Assembly: GCF_900109225.1 (NCBI RefSeq)
Contig: NZ_FNZK01000008.1
Location: forward strand, 62,001-126,000
Source: Propionispira arboris
Lineage (GTDB): Bacteria; Bacillota; Negativicutes; Selenomonadales; Selenomonadaceae
DNA length: 64,000 nucleotides
Reading direction: 5' to 3'
The notes beneath the pieces were generated by a model, which ran no database searches, was not told the origin of the DNA, and saw only the letters and a list, made by a program, of their open reading frames with translations. This document shows, piece by piece, positions 37,394 to 45,407 of the stretch. Numbering within the stretch: the first letter of the stretch is position 1; each line of letters opens with the position of its first letter. The position numbers were made by a program, and so were the translations under genes.

Positions 37394-38221
37394 CTATCCT
37401 TTCACGCCAGATTGTATAAATGAGTTCATGATAAAACGTTGGAAAAGCAGGTACAAAAATAATGGCGGTAAGGAGGTCAGGGTGGCTAATGTCATCGCGA
37501 TGCCCCATTCACTGCCGCCTTCGGCGCTGATAAACATTTGTAGGGCAATAGGCAGTGTATAGCTTGCCTTGTCATTGAGTATCAATAATGGCCAAAAGTA
37601 CTGATTCCAGGAATCAATAAAAAAGATAATCCCCATGGCGAAGATGGCCGGTTTGATAAGGGGCAGCATAATACGATGCAAAATAAGCCAGGCACTGGCA
37701 TTTTCGAGTTTTGCGGCTTCAATAAGCGGTTTTGGAATGCCACGCATTGTTTGTCGCATCAGAAAAATGCCCATACCATCCATTAACTGAGGCAATATGA
37801 CCCCTAGGGGATTATTTAATAAGCCGAGTTTAGCGATCAGCAAATAGTTTGGCATAATTACCACTGTAATGGGAATAAAAAAGGTAAACAGCAGGGCGTT
37901 GAATATTTTTTCTTTATGGCGAAAATCATAATATACAAAGGCAAAAGCAGCTAAAAGGCTTGTGCAGATTTTTGCTAGGGTAATGACACTGGCGATTATA
38001 AATGTGTTGCTGATATAGTTTAGGAGGGGCAATGTTTCTAATACATGCAGGTAGTTATCTAAAACAAAGGGGGCGGGAAAAGGATTTAAGGTAGCTGTGA
38101 ATATTTGATCCATAGTTTTAAAAGAAGTCGACACCATAAATAGCAGGGGCCAAACTTCTATAAGAATGACAACAATCAATAAAAAATGCCACAGCACACT
38201 TCTTTTTTTGTTAATTTTCAT
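37394..38221 (-). CDS. ugpE: ABC importer permease, UgpE/MalG type
   Basis: A 275-residue permease with about six transmembrane segments. The EAA loop EAAKLENASAWLILHRIMLPLIKPA contacts the ATPase. N-terminus WPLLFMVSTSFKTMDQIF is typical of the MalG/UgpE group. Its first 11 bases overlap the end of the partner permease gene, indicating coupled translation. GAAGGTGC precedes the ATG. Confidence 0.88.
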   Translation of the reverse strand: MKINKKRSVLWHFLLIVVILIEVWPLLFMVSTSFKTMDQIFTATLNPFPAPFVLDNYLHVLETLPLLNYISNTFIIASVITLAKICTSLLAAFAFVYYDFRHKEKIFNALLFTFFIPITVVIMPNYLLIAKLGLLNNPLGVILPQLMDGMGIFLMRQTMRGIPKPLIEAAKLENASAWLILHRIMLPLIKPAIFAMGIIFFIDSWNQYFWPLLILNDKASYTLPIALQMFISAEGGSEWGIAMTLATLTSLPPLFLYLLFQRFIMNSFIQSGVKG

Positions 38222-39089
38222 AATGCACCTTCTTGTTTAAAGCCTTGCTTTTTATTACTAAAAAACCAGCGTAGACAATCATTGTAAGTATGGCTAAGGC
38301 AGCGGCTTTTCCGGTTTGGAAAAAGACAAAACCATATTGATATACAATATATACTAAGTTCGTGCTGCTTTGATTGGGACCGCCTTGTGTAAGCATGTTA
38401 AGTGGGACCAATACATATTGTAAGCCAAAGACGATGGTAATGATGAGAACGTAGATAGCTGTTGGTGATGTCATTGGTACAACGATATAACGAAAAATAT
38501 GCCAGTTGGAGGCATTTTCGAGTTTTGCGGCTTCAATTAAATCTTTGGGGACATCAACCATGGCGGCTAGGAGAACAAGGAGATTGTAACCGAATATTTT
38601 CCAACCAATGATGAAACTGATTGCAGCAATGACAAATCCTGGCTCTTTAAACCAACTGGGGGAAGTTAAACCTATACTGGATAACAGTAAACTGATCGGC
38701 CCAGCGAGTGGATTAAAGATCCAAAGAAAAATGATACTGGCTACTGCCAGCGATAATGTACTGGGGATAAATAAGATAGAACGGTAGAAAAACTTGAAAT
38801 GGTGAATACAATGAGCCATAACAAAAGATAACAGATAGGGCAGCAGAAAATTGATGATGACGAGTAATATGATATAAAAAAGCGTGTTTGCAAGAATTTT
38901 AAACAGTTCATCACCAGACATCAATTGCCGATAATTATCAAAACCAACAAATTTCATTGTGGGATTGACCATATTCCAGGAGTGGAAACTCAGCCAAAGG
39001 TCTTGTAGTAAAGGCCAGTACGAAAATAACAAAGACAAGAAAATTGCGGGAGTTAAGAAAAGCCCGGGCTGCCAATAATGACGGTTCAT
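38211..39089 (-). CDS. ugpA: ABC importer permease, UgpA/MalF type
   Basis: A 292-residue permease with six predicted transmembrane segments and the EAA loop EAAKLENASNWHIFRYIVVPMTSPT. The sequence PAIFLSLLFSYWPLLQDLWLSFHSWN is typical of UgpA-like proteins. The ATG at 39089 has AAAGGATT upstream; the frame continues to 39155 through a hairpin and is not favoured. A hairpin at 39121-39159 separates it from the binding-protein gene. Confidence 0.87.
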   Translation of the reverse strand: MNRHYWQPGLFLTPAIFLSLLFSYWPLLQDLWLSFHSWNMVNPTMKFVGFDNYRQLMSGDELFKILANTLFYIILLVIINFLLPYLLSFVMAHCIHHFKFFYRSILFIPSTLSLAVASIIFLWIFNPLAGPISLLLSSIGLTSPSWFKEPGFVIAAISFIIGWKIFGYNLLVLLAAMVDVPKDLIEAAKLENASNWHIFRYIVVPMTSPTAIYVLIITIVFGLQYVLVPLNMLTQGGPNQSSTNLVYIVYQYGFVFFQTGKAAALAILTMIVYAGFLVIKSKALNKKVHYEN

Positions 39090-39120
39090 AAAATCAATCC
39101 TTTCAGGTGCGAAATAAACA

Positions 39121-39159
39121 AAGAATGCCGAATAAGCCGTGGGCTCATTCGGCATTCTT
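39121..39159 (-). terminator. Intra-operon hairpin between binding protein and permease genes
   Basis: Perfect 13-bp inverted repeat (39121-39133 with 39147-39159), with a U-rich stretch after it on the minus strand. Probably a partial terminator or mRNA-stabilising hairpin that gives more binding protein than permease. Confidence 0.7.
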
Positions 39160-39172
39160 TTATTTGGCAGGG

Positions 39173-40471
39173 TTATTGAAGTAAAGTATTTACTTTATCG
39201 GCTGCTTGTTTTAAGGCAGCGGCAGCAGTCTGCTGACCGCTTAAAATTACATCACGGACATCAATCAATGCTTGTTCAGCCTGAAGTCCATTTGCACCAG
39301 GAAAACTTGCCCATTTTACAACATCCGGCATTTGTGACATAGCGGATTGCATGTTTTTATTTTCGGCAACAAAATCTTTTAATCCGTTAGGATCTTCCGT
39401 CACACCTTTGCGTGGGGGAAGGTAACCGGTACCTTTTGTCCAAAGAGCGAGTGCTGAAGGCGATTCAAGAAATTTAACAAAACGCCAAGCAGCTTTTTGT
39501 TTTTCTGGATCTTTAGAGAAAATCATCAGCATATTTCCGCCCGCAGGGACCTTTCTAGGTTTATTTTCAAAAGTTGGAAATAGTGTACTCATAACCGTGA
39601 ATTTTGCACTTTTTTCAAAGTTTTCTCGTTTCCCAATTGTTGTACAAACCATGCCTACTTTGCCACTTAGAAAAGCCTGGAAAGCTTCGTCATTGCTGGA
39701 ATGAAGCCCTGTGCCGACTTTCACCATATCAGCAATAACCTGATATGCCTGAGCAGCTTCCGGTGAGTCAAAAGCTGCAACGGTTTTATTATCTTTTTTA
39801 GTGAGCATTTTGCCCCCATTGGATTCAATTAAAGCTTGTTGAGCCCAGTTATCGGCATATTCCTGCATGAAAAATCCAACGTTGCTAGTTTTTTCTTTGA
39901 TGATTTGTGCGTATTGTGTTACTTCCTGCCAAGTACGTGGCGGTTTATTAGGGTCAAGGCCCGCTTGTTTAAATATCTCGGGATTATAATATAATACTGG
40001 GACACTCACGGAATACGGCACACCGATTTGTTTGCCATCATCGGTTGTTGCCAAAGAAATAATATTCGGCAAAAAATTATCTTGTATGAAGTTTTTATCT
40101 TCAGGCATTTGTGTACTAATAAGTTCTTGAATATCATCATATTTTAAGTTTTCGCCGGCATAATTTAAGTAACTGTAGCCCATTTGCACAACATCAGGAT
40201 TTTTACCTGAGGCCATGGCGGCTTGAAGATTTTGTGTTAATCCCTTATACATATCAGGATTAAATTTTTCGACGACTTCAATATCAGGATTTTCTTTATT
40301 AAATGTTTCAATAAGTTGCTTGACCGTAGCTCCGCCAAAACTTTCGGCATTTACATGCCAATACTCAATGGTTACTTTTTCACTGGTTTTTGTTGTGTTA
40401 CCACAACCAGTAAGTGTAATGAGAAAAAGGCTAAGACATAAAAAGGAAATTATTTTTGTGAATTGTTTCAA
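39173..40471 (-). CDS. ugpB: ABC importer substrate-binding lipoprotein, UgpB type
   Basis: A 432-residue binding lipoprotein. Signal peptide ends in LITLTGCGN with lipidated Cys23. The mature part has the family-1 solute-binding pattern (VTIEYWHVNAESFGGATVKQL, FNKENPDIEVVEKF, VPYSVSVPVLYYNPEIFKQAGLDP, AWRFVKFLES). Known relatives bind glycerol-3-phosphate, glycerophosphodiesters or sugars. A Pho-box-like array upstream favours a phosphate-ester ligand. The start is TTG with AGGAGG 8 bases ahead. Confidence 0.85.
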   Translation of the reverse strand: MKQFTKIISFLCLSLFLITLTGCGNTTKTSEKVTIEYWHVNAESFGGATVKQLIETFNKENPDIEVVEKFNPDMYKGLTQNLQAAMASGKNPDVVQMGYSYLNYAGENLKYDDIQELISTQMPEDKNFIQDNFLPNIISLATTDDGKQIGVPYSVSVPVLYYNPEIFKQAGLDPNKPPRTWQEVTQYAQIIKEKTSNVGFFMQEYADNWAQQALIESNGGKMLTKKDNKTVAAFDSPEAAQAYQVIADMVKVGTGLHSSNDEAFQAFLSGKVGMVCTTIGKRENFEKSAKFTVMSTLFPTFENKPRKVPAGGNMLMIFSKDPEKQKAAWRFVKFLESPSALALWTKGTGYLPPRKGVTEDPNGLKDFVAENKNMQSAMSQMPDVVKWASFPGANGLQAEQALIDVRDVILSGQQTAAAALKQAADKVNTLLQ

Positions 40472-40542
40472 AACAGATACCTCCTACATATACATACACA
40501 ATGTATTATGTATTCAAGTGTAACTTGTTTTTAGCAGCAGGG

Positions 40543-40570
40543 TGTTAAGGCGATGTTAAAAATAAGTTAA
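40543..40570 (-). promoter_or_regulatory. Pho-box-like array: three TTAACA/T hexamers at 11-bp period
   Basis: Read on the minus strand: TTAACT (40570-40565), five bases, TTAACA (40559-40554), five bases, TTAACA (40548-40543). This matches the PhoP recognition pattern known from Bacillus (TTAACA-like hexamers every 11 bp). It lies 72-99 bases upstream of the ugpB start, on the strand of the operon. Confidence 0.68.
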
Positions 40571-40615
40571 AAATTTTCAGCTAATACAAGAGTGATGGCG
40601 AATTTACATAAAGCA

Positions 40616-41329
40616 TCAATGCTGCGATAAGATTTTTGTTGAAATAAACCATTCAAATAAGGTGGCGGAACTGGATTGAGCGATAGGCAGCAATGTTTGT
40701 GCGGCAAAGCGGTATTGGGTAATAGTGGCATTTTCATCAACCCATGGCATGAAATCCGTTGCTATTATCGCATTATTGAGCAATAATTCAAGCGGCTTTT
40801 TTATCGGGATTAGTTCGACTTGCAGTGCGTTAAATTCGTCGTTATGTGTTTGTACCCAATGTTCAAATTTTTTATGTCCATTAAATAAATGACCACAAAC
40901 GTGATGCGGAACAGCCATATCTTGTAATAAATGTGCAGCTGCACCCAGGTAAAAAAAACTATTTGCCAAATCTTTATTTTTCACGAAACGGCAGGCTTTG
41001 GTCAGATAAACAGAAAAATCATATACTGCCGGTGAAAATCGCCATAAGCCTTTGCGCGTGATTGGATTAAAAAAATGATTGATGTTTTTGAATTCTAAAT
41101 CAGCCCACGTAACACCAAGCTGCAAAGCGTTAAGATTTTTTTCTAGGACGCAAGCAACTTCAGGGTACCCATTTTCTCGGATGATCTGCAAAGCTTCGGC
41201 ATTACAGACTTTATGTGTGTGGCATAGTGTGGAATCATGAGGCATATCTAAGATGTATTGAAGCGGGGCTGAAAGCGTGCTGAGAATAGATAATCCTTGA
41301 CTGAAATAACGGGCGGATGTCATCGTCAT
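40616..41329 (-). CDS. Zinc-dependent phospholipase C family protein
   Basis: A 237-residue protein matching the zinc phospholipase C fold (B. cereus PLC, C. perfringens alpha-toxin N-domain). Likely ligands: H39 in CHTHKV, D77 in LQLGVTWADLE, H85 in NHFFNP, H133 and D137 in FYLGAAAHLLQD, H142/H143, and H152 and E156 in GHKKFEHW. Unlike secreted toxins it has no obvious signal peptide, so the usual N-terminal Trp ligand is not generated. It probably acts at the inner face of the membrane, releasing diacylglycerol. Its ATG overlaps the glycosyltransferase stop by four bases, implying coupled translation. Confidence 0.82.
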   Translation of the reverse strand: MTMTSARYFSQGLSILSTLSAPLQYILDMPHDSTLCHTHKVCNAEALQIIRENGYPEVACVLEKNLNALQLGVTWADLEFKNINHFFNPITRKGLWRFSPAVYDFSVYLTKACRFVKNKDLANSFFYLGAAAHLLQDMAVPHHVCGHLFNGHKKFEHWVQTHNDEFNALQVELIPIKKPLELLLNNAIIATDFMPWVDENATITQYRFAAQTLLPIAQSSSATLFEWFISTKILSQH

Positions 41330-42411
41330 AATGCCACCAGCTCTATTGGTGAAATCAAGTGATCTAGAATTTTACGTGAGGCTAAAGAACTTTGTTGAAT
41401 CAACATGTTTTGTGATAGTGAGCTTAGTTGTTCAGGGTTTTCCATGAAAGTGTTTATATAGGCTCTAAGGTCGTTTTCGCATTTAGCCCAACAGCCTAAA
41501 TTCTCTTGCTCTAAGAAACGGGCATTGTCCTCTTCAATACCGGGGATTGGGGAAAATACAAGGATTGGCGTGGCTGTCGCTAAAGCTTCGGTAATGGTAA
41601 GCCCGCCTGGTTTGGTAATGATTAAATCCGATTTTTTCATTAACGAGGCAACTTGATTCGTAAAGCCAATAACGGTGTAGTTTGGTTGATGAATGGCAAT
41701 TTTTTCTAATTGTTTTTGTCGCGGCAGATCATTGCCGGTAACAAAAGTAAAATGGATTGTCCTAGGCAAAGCTTGCAATACATTGAGGATCATCAACATC
41801 GTTTCATCGGTCTGCCAGCTTGTCATGATCAGAATATTATTGAGACTGGCGGAATGAGCAACTGGAGTGAAATTAGGGCCAACGGGGATACCGCTCGGAA
41901 TGATACTCCCGCTTGGATGAAGGGAACTTTTTAACTGATTGACCAATGTGGGATGGGCAACAAAATACTGGTCGACATATGCAACATCCCAAATGGGGTG
42001 GACAATATAGTCCGTTACAATGCCAACCAGTTTAAACGATGAATGATATTTTTTTTTGTAAGCGGCTGCTGCAGCCAGCGGGAAAAAATGTGTACAAAGA
42101 ATCGTGTCTGGTTGGTATTTTTGCACTAAACGACCCATGGTCCGTTGGTTTGTTTTGGCAAGCATGTATTTGACATTGTCGAATGTTTCAATTTCACTGA
42201 TTTTGCAAATTTGCCGAAAAAATGACGGCTTGTATTCAATGAGTGTCTTGTAAGCTTTGCTTAACAGGTTAGGCAGACTATAACGCTGTAATTGCAGAAA
42301 ATCGATGGTTGTTACGGTGTAACCAGATGCCTGCAAATTTTGCTGCATATTGAAGGCAGCCTGATTATGACCGTTGCCGACAGAAACAGTTAAAATCAAC
42401 ACATTATGCAT
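41326..42411 (-). CDS. MGDG synthase/UgtP-type glycosyltransferase (processive diacylglycerol glucosyltransferase-like)
   Basis: A 361-residue GT-B glycosyltransferase. The N-terminus MHNVLILTVSVGNGHNQAA is the MGDG-synthase lipid-acceptor signature and TKPGGLTITEALATATPILVFSPIPGIEEDNARF is the UDP-sugar-binding part (GT28-like). Relatives add glucose or galactose to diacylglycerol to make glycolipids. The Met at 42411 is 8 bases after GGAGG; the frame runs on to 42480 without a better start. It forms a two-gene unit with the phospholipase C downstream, which could supply its diacylglycerol. Confidence 0.85.
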   Translation of the reverse strand: MHNVLILTVSVGNGHNQAAFNMQQNLQASGYTVTTIDFLQLQRYSLPNLLSKAYKTLIEYKPSFFRQICKISEIETFDNVKYMLAKTNQRTMGRLVQKYQPDTILCTHFFPLAAAAAYKKKYHSSFKLVGIVTDYIVHPIWDVAYVDQYFVAHPTLVNQLKSSLHPSGSIIPSGIPVGPNFTPVAHSASLNNILIMTSWQTDETMLMILNVLQALPRTIHFTFVTGNDLPRQKQLEKIAIHQPNYTVIGFTNQVASLMKKSDLIITKPGGLTITEALATATPILVFSPIPGIEEDNARFLEQENLGCWAKCENDLRAYINTFMENPEQLSSLSQNMLIQQSSLASRKILDHLISPIELVAL

Positions 42412-42474
42412 TGTAAACACCTCCGTAATACTTTCTGCTTCCATTATATTTGAAAGCGAGTCAGGATTTATTAT

Positions 42475-42510
42475 GTTCATATTATGATTGTGTTAAATTA
42501 TAATATGAAC
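42475..42510. promoter_or_regulatory. Inverted repeat upstream of the glycosyltransferase gene
   Basis: GTTCATATTAT (42475-42485) and ATAATATGAAC (42500-42510), perfect 11-bp arms with a 14-base spacer, 64 bases upstream of the start codon. Candidate operator; the regulator is unknown. Confidence 0.5.
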
Positions 42511-42689
42511 TTTTCTTGTTTAAGCTAAAATGAAAATAATTTATACTATTTCGCCCGTTTTTCAAAGTAGGGCTTTTCAATTTCATTCTTAAGTAGTAAT
42601 ATTATTAAGGCGATGTTGTCGGGGCTAGTTTTGATTGTCCCAATTGTATTGCAAATTTATGAATATTTTCTGAAGGTGAAAGTGTTAAG

Positions 42690-43280
42690 ATGGATCGTAA
42701 AACTTTTTTATTAAAAACTTTTTATATTTGCAGTGCAATGTGGCTAGCGCCGAATTTGGTTCAAGCTGGTCAGGTATTTGCAAATGCTGCTTCCCTAAAT
42801 AAGGAACCTGTAAAAATCAAAGAAACAAATTTAATATTTGGCCCGCTAACGAAAAGAGTATCAACGAACTTGATCGTAGTTCATCATATTGGGAATACGG
42901 ATGAAGATGTATCGGCTGCTGAAGTACATAAATGGCATTTGGCAAATGGCTGGGCGGGAATTGGGTATCATTTTCTGATACGCAAAGATGGAACGATTGA
43001 ACGCGGTCGTCCAATGGATACCGTTGGGGCACATACTTATGGGTATAATAAAAATTCAATTGGTATTAATATTGTGGGGAATTTTGAAGTTGCGACCCCT
43101 AAACCAGAGCAAATGGAATCGGCTTCGCGTTTGATTGCTTCGCTATGTACGAAATACCAATTTGGTCCTAATAAATATACAGTCCAAGGTCATCGCGACT
43201 TATGTGCTACGCTTTGTCCGGGTGCAAATTTGTATAGTTCAATGAATGATCTTCGAAAAAGCAGTTTTATGTATTTGTAA
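42690..43280 (+). CDS. N-acetylmuramoyl-L-alanine amidase (amidase_2/PGRP fold), exported
   Basis: A 196-residue amidase. The N-terminus has a signal-like stretch (KTFYICSAMWLAPNLVQA). Zinc ligands and catalytic residues are in LIVVHHIGN (His), GAHTYGYN (His) and GHRDLCATLCPG; GYHFLIRKDGTIERGRP is the conserved core. It would cleave the amide between MurNAc and the stem peptide in the cell envelope. Single gene with a terminator; GAAGGTGAAAG precedes the ATG. Confidence 0.88.
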   Translation: MDRKTFLLKTFYICSAMWLAPNLVQAGQVFANAASLNKEPVKIKETNLIFGPLTKRVSTNLIVVHHIGNTDEDVSAAEVHKWHLANGWAGIGYHFLIRKDGTIERGRPMDTVGAHTYGYNKNSIGINIVGNFEVATPKPEQMESASRLIASLCTKYQFGPNKYTVQGHRDLCATLCPGANLYSSMNDLRKSSFMYL

Positions 43281-43283
43281 TGA

Positions 43284-43340
43284 AAAAACGAGCCAAACAT
43301 TCGGTGTTCAATACTTGAATGCTTGGCTCGTTTAATTTTA
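43284..43340. terminator. Bidirectional terminator between amidase and LuxR genes
   Basis: AAACGAGCCAAACATTC (from 43286) pairs with GAATGCTTGGCTCGTTT with one mismatch; A and T runs flank. It overlaps the last codons of the convergent LuxR gene. Confidence 0.87.
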
Positions 43341-44093
43341 TTCTTGAATCATTTTTAGTAATTGTATTCGGTTTTTAATGCCGAGTTTTTTATAGATGCT
43401 CATAATGTGCTTTTTGAGTGTATTGGGAGTGATAATTAATGCACTGCACATTTCCTCGGTGGAAAATCCTTTTGCCATAAGTGAAAGAACCCGCTCTTCG
43501 CGAGCTGTCAATTGAAATTTGATACTACAGTCGAATGTCGATAATTTCGTGCTGGTTTGTTCTTTGGCGAGGTATGCCGTATGCAGCCTCAAGGCGAGAT
43601 GATCTTTTAGCTGGTTTAAAATAAAAGAATCCCGGTACGAAAAATTGATGGATGTTTCACTGCGATAGAGTGACAGAACTCCTAAAAAAGTATTATCAAA
43701 GGCTAAATTGATATGGATAATATGCCGAATGGAATTTGGTTGACATATTTGTTCATAGTAGGTAGATTTTAACCATACTTTTTCGTCACAAATGTCAGAA
43801 TCTAAATATACAATATTATTGGCACTGATTTTAATGCCACGAGAATAGTCATACTGGTAGTAGTGTTCTAAATATTGTTTTACGTATTCGTCAGGAAAAT
43901 TTAAGGTGATTGGTGAGCACAGCGAAAGATCTTGTTCACCAGAGGCGAGATATGAGGTTGCACGATCAAATGGAATGACCCATTGCAGTTGTTTGAGTAA
44001 AATGGAGCGCATTTTATCAATGTTGTGAATACTATGGATTTTATAGATTATATCTGTGAGTACCATCCAAACATTATTACCAAGATAGTCCAA
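43338..44093 (-). CDS. LuxR-family transcriptional regulator
   Basis: A 251-residue protein with a C-terminal LuxR/GerE HTH (LTAREERVLSLMAKGFSTEEMCSALIITPNTLKKHIMSIYKKLGIKNRIQLL). The N-terminal about 170 residues look like a GAF-type sensor domain (FDRATSYLAS..., HIIHINLAFDNTFLGVLSLYRS). The ligand is unknown. The longest start is a TTG at 44093 behind GGTGGTG; an ATG at 44066 is the alternative. It is divergent from the biotin-dependent carboxylase cluster and is its likely regulator. Confidence 0.86.
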   Translation of the reverse strand: MDYLGNNVWMVLTDIIYKIHSIHNIDKMRSILLKQLQWVIPFDRATSYLASGEQDLSLCSPITLNFPDEYVKQYLEHYYQYDYSRGIKISANNIVYLDSDICDEKVWLKSTYYEQICQPNSIRHIIHINLAFDNTFLGVLSLYRSETSINFSYRDSFILNQLKDHLALRLHTAYLAKEQTSTKLSTFDCSIKFQLTAREERVLSLMAKGFSTEEMCSALIITPNTLKKHIMSIYKKLGIKNRIQLLKMIQE

Positions 44094-44404
44094 AATATCA
44101 CCACCATACCTAATTATATAAATAAATCGCTTCTTTGAAGGCTGGAATTTATTATGAAAAATAAGTTATATCGTATATTGGTTAGATTATAACATGTTTT
44201 AATGGATTTCTACTACTTTTTTACCATAAATGCAAAGATCACAAAGGATAGATGGTCAATCGGAGTAATTGAATTTGAGTTGCAGCTAACTTATAATGAA
44301 AATATAAACTTAACAGGTAAGAAAATCAAGGCAAGGGTGCTGATATTTCCATTTATGGAATCAGGACGCTTGTCTTTTTTTATAGAAAAGGGAGGGGCTT
44401 TTAA
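44094..44404. other. Divergent promoter region of LuxR gene and carboxylase cluster
   Basis: No supported gene. A dyad GTTATA (44165-44170)/TATAAC (44188-44193) may be an operator or part of a promoter. A 68-codon frame from 44202 lacks a ribosome site. GGGAGGGG at about 44390 serves the next gene. Confidence 0.5.
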
Positions 44405-45388
44405 ATGAGTAAATATGAGGTTATTCTCGATACATTACCAGCGACACAGGAGAGAACTGAAATTTTATTCCGTCAGGCGGGTGATGGATTTATCCAAGTT
44501 GAATATGGACATGAACAACGAGTGGAATTGTTGGATTCATTTAGAATTTTGGCGGTAGACAGTAAAATTAAGCAGGTTAATATTCAGGGATTGATCGAAA
44601 CCGTACCAAGTTTACGAGCAAATTTGTTTCACTTTGATCCATTGGTTATCTCTCCTGGAAAATTGATTGCAGAAATAAAAAAAGCCGAAGAATCTATTAC
44701 GAGTGTTGAAGAGATGGTGATTGACTCTAGAATCATTACATTGCCGATTGCTTTTGAAGACAGCCAAACAAAAAAAGCAGTGGCATTGTATCAAAAACAG
44801 GTTCGTCCTGATGCACCAAATTGTGTTGATGGCTATAATCTTGAATATATGGCACAGTGTAATGGCTGCTCGGTTGATGATATAAAACATATGCTTTTAG
44901 ATACGTACTGGTATAACAGTGGTTGTGGATTTTGGCCTGGGGGTGGATTTTTTTGGCCGATGGATCCTCGCTGCAAAATGATTGTACCGAAATATAACCC
45001 ACCGAGGATTTGGACACCAGAGGGAGCTGTTGGAATTGGTGGTGCCTGCTTGTTTACGTATACCACCGCAACTGGTGGCGGTTATCAGCTGTTTGGTCGA
45101 ACCATTCCGACATTCCAATTGGCGATGAACCATCCGCAATTCAAAGAAAAACCGTTTTTGTATCATCCGTCAGGAGATCGCTTGAAATTTGTTGAGGTCT
45201 CAGAGGCGGAAATTGATCACATTTATGCACATGTTCACGATAAAACGGATTACAAATATGAAATAGAAGAAAGTAAAATTGTTGTAAAAGAATATTTAGA
45301 GTTTTTGGCTGCACCCGAAGTACAAAAAGGCGCGGAAGATTTTGCGAAACGGCAAGCTAAAGGGGCAGCAAAAGCACCGAAACTTTAA
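44405..45388 (+). CDS. Biotin-dependent carboxyltransferase subunit, KipI/PxpB-like (CT_C_D), urea-carboxylase-like form
   Basis: A 327-residue protein, longer than KipI/PxpB (about 240). Segments RQAGDGFIQVEYG, VPSLRANLFHFDP, RPDAPNCVDGYNLEYMAQCNG, PKYNPPRIWTPEGAVGIGGACLFTYTTATGGGYQLFGRTIP are those of the CT_C_D half of the urea carboxylase/5-oxoprolinase carboxyltransferase domain; from memory the match is nearer to the urea-carboxylase version. With the next protein it should form the carboxyl-transfer site. The substrate is not determinable. GGGAGGGG is 8 bases from the ATG. Confidence 0.83.
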   Translation: MSKYEVILDTLPATQERTEILFRQAGDGFIQVEYGHEQRVELLDSFRILAVDSKIKQVNIQGLIETVPSLRANLFHFDPLVISPGKLIAEIKKAEESITSVEEMVIDSRIITLPIAFEDSQTKKAVALYQKQVRPDAPNCVDGYNLEYMAQCNGCSVDDIKHMLLDTYWYNSGCGFWPGGGFFWPMDPRCKMIVPKYNPPRIWTPEGAVGIGGACLFTYTTATGGGYQLFGRTIPTFQLAMNHPQFKEKPFLYHPSGDRLKFVEVSEAEIDHIYAHVHDKTDYKYEIEESKIVVKEYLEFLAAPEVQKGAEDFAKRQAKGAAKAPKL

Positions 45389-45407
45389 TCGTAAACTGTG
45401 AGGAGGT

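Noticed and set aside
44202-44408. A 68-codon frame ending over the start of the CT_C_D subunit gene
   Set aside because: No ribosome-binding site, no recognisable domain, and it overlaps the likely leader and the strong GGGAGGGG site of the real gene.
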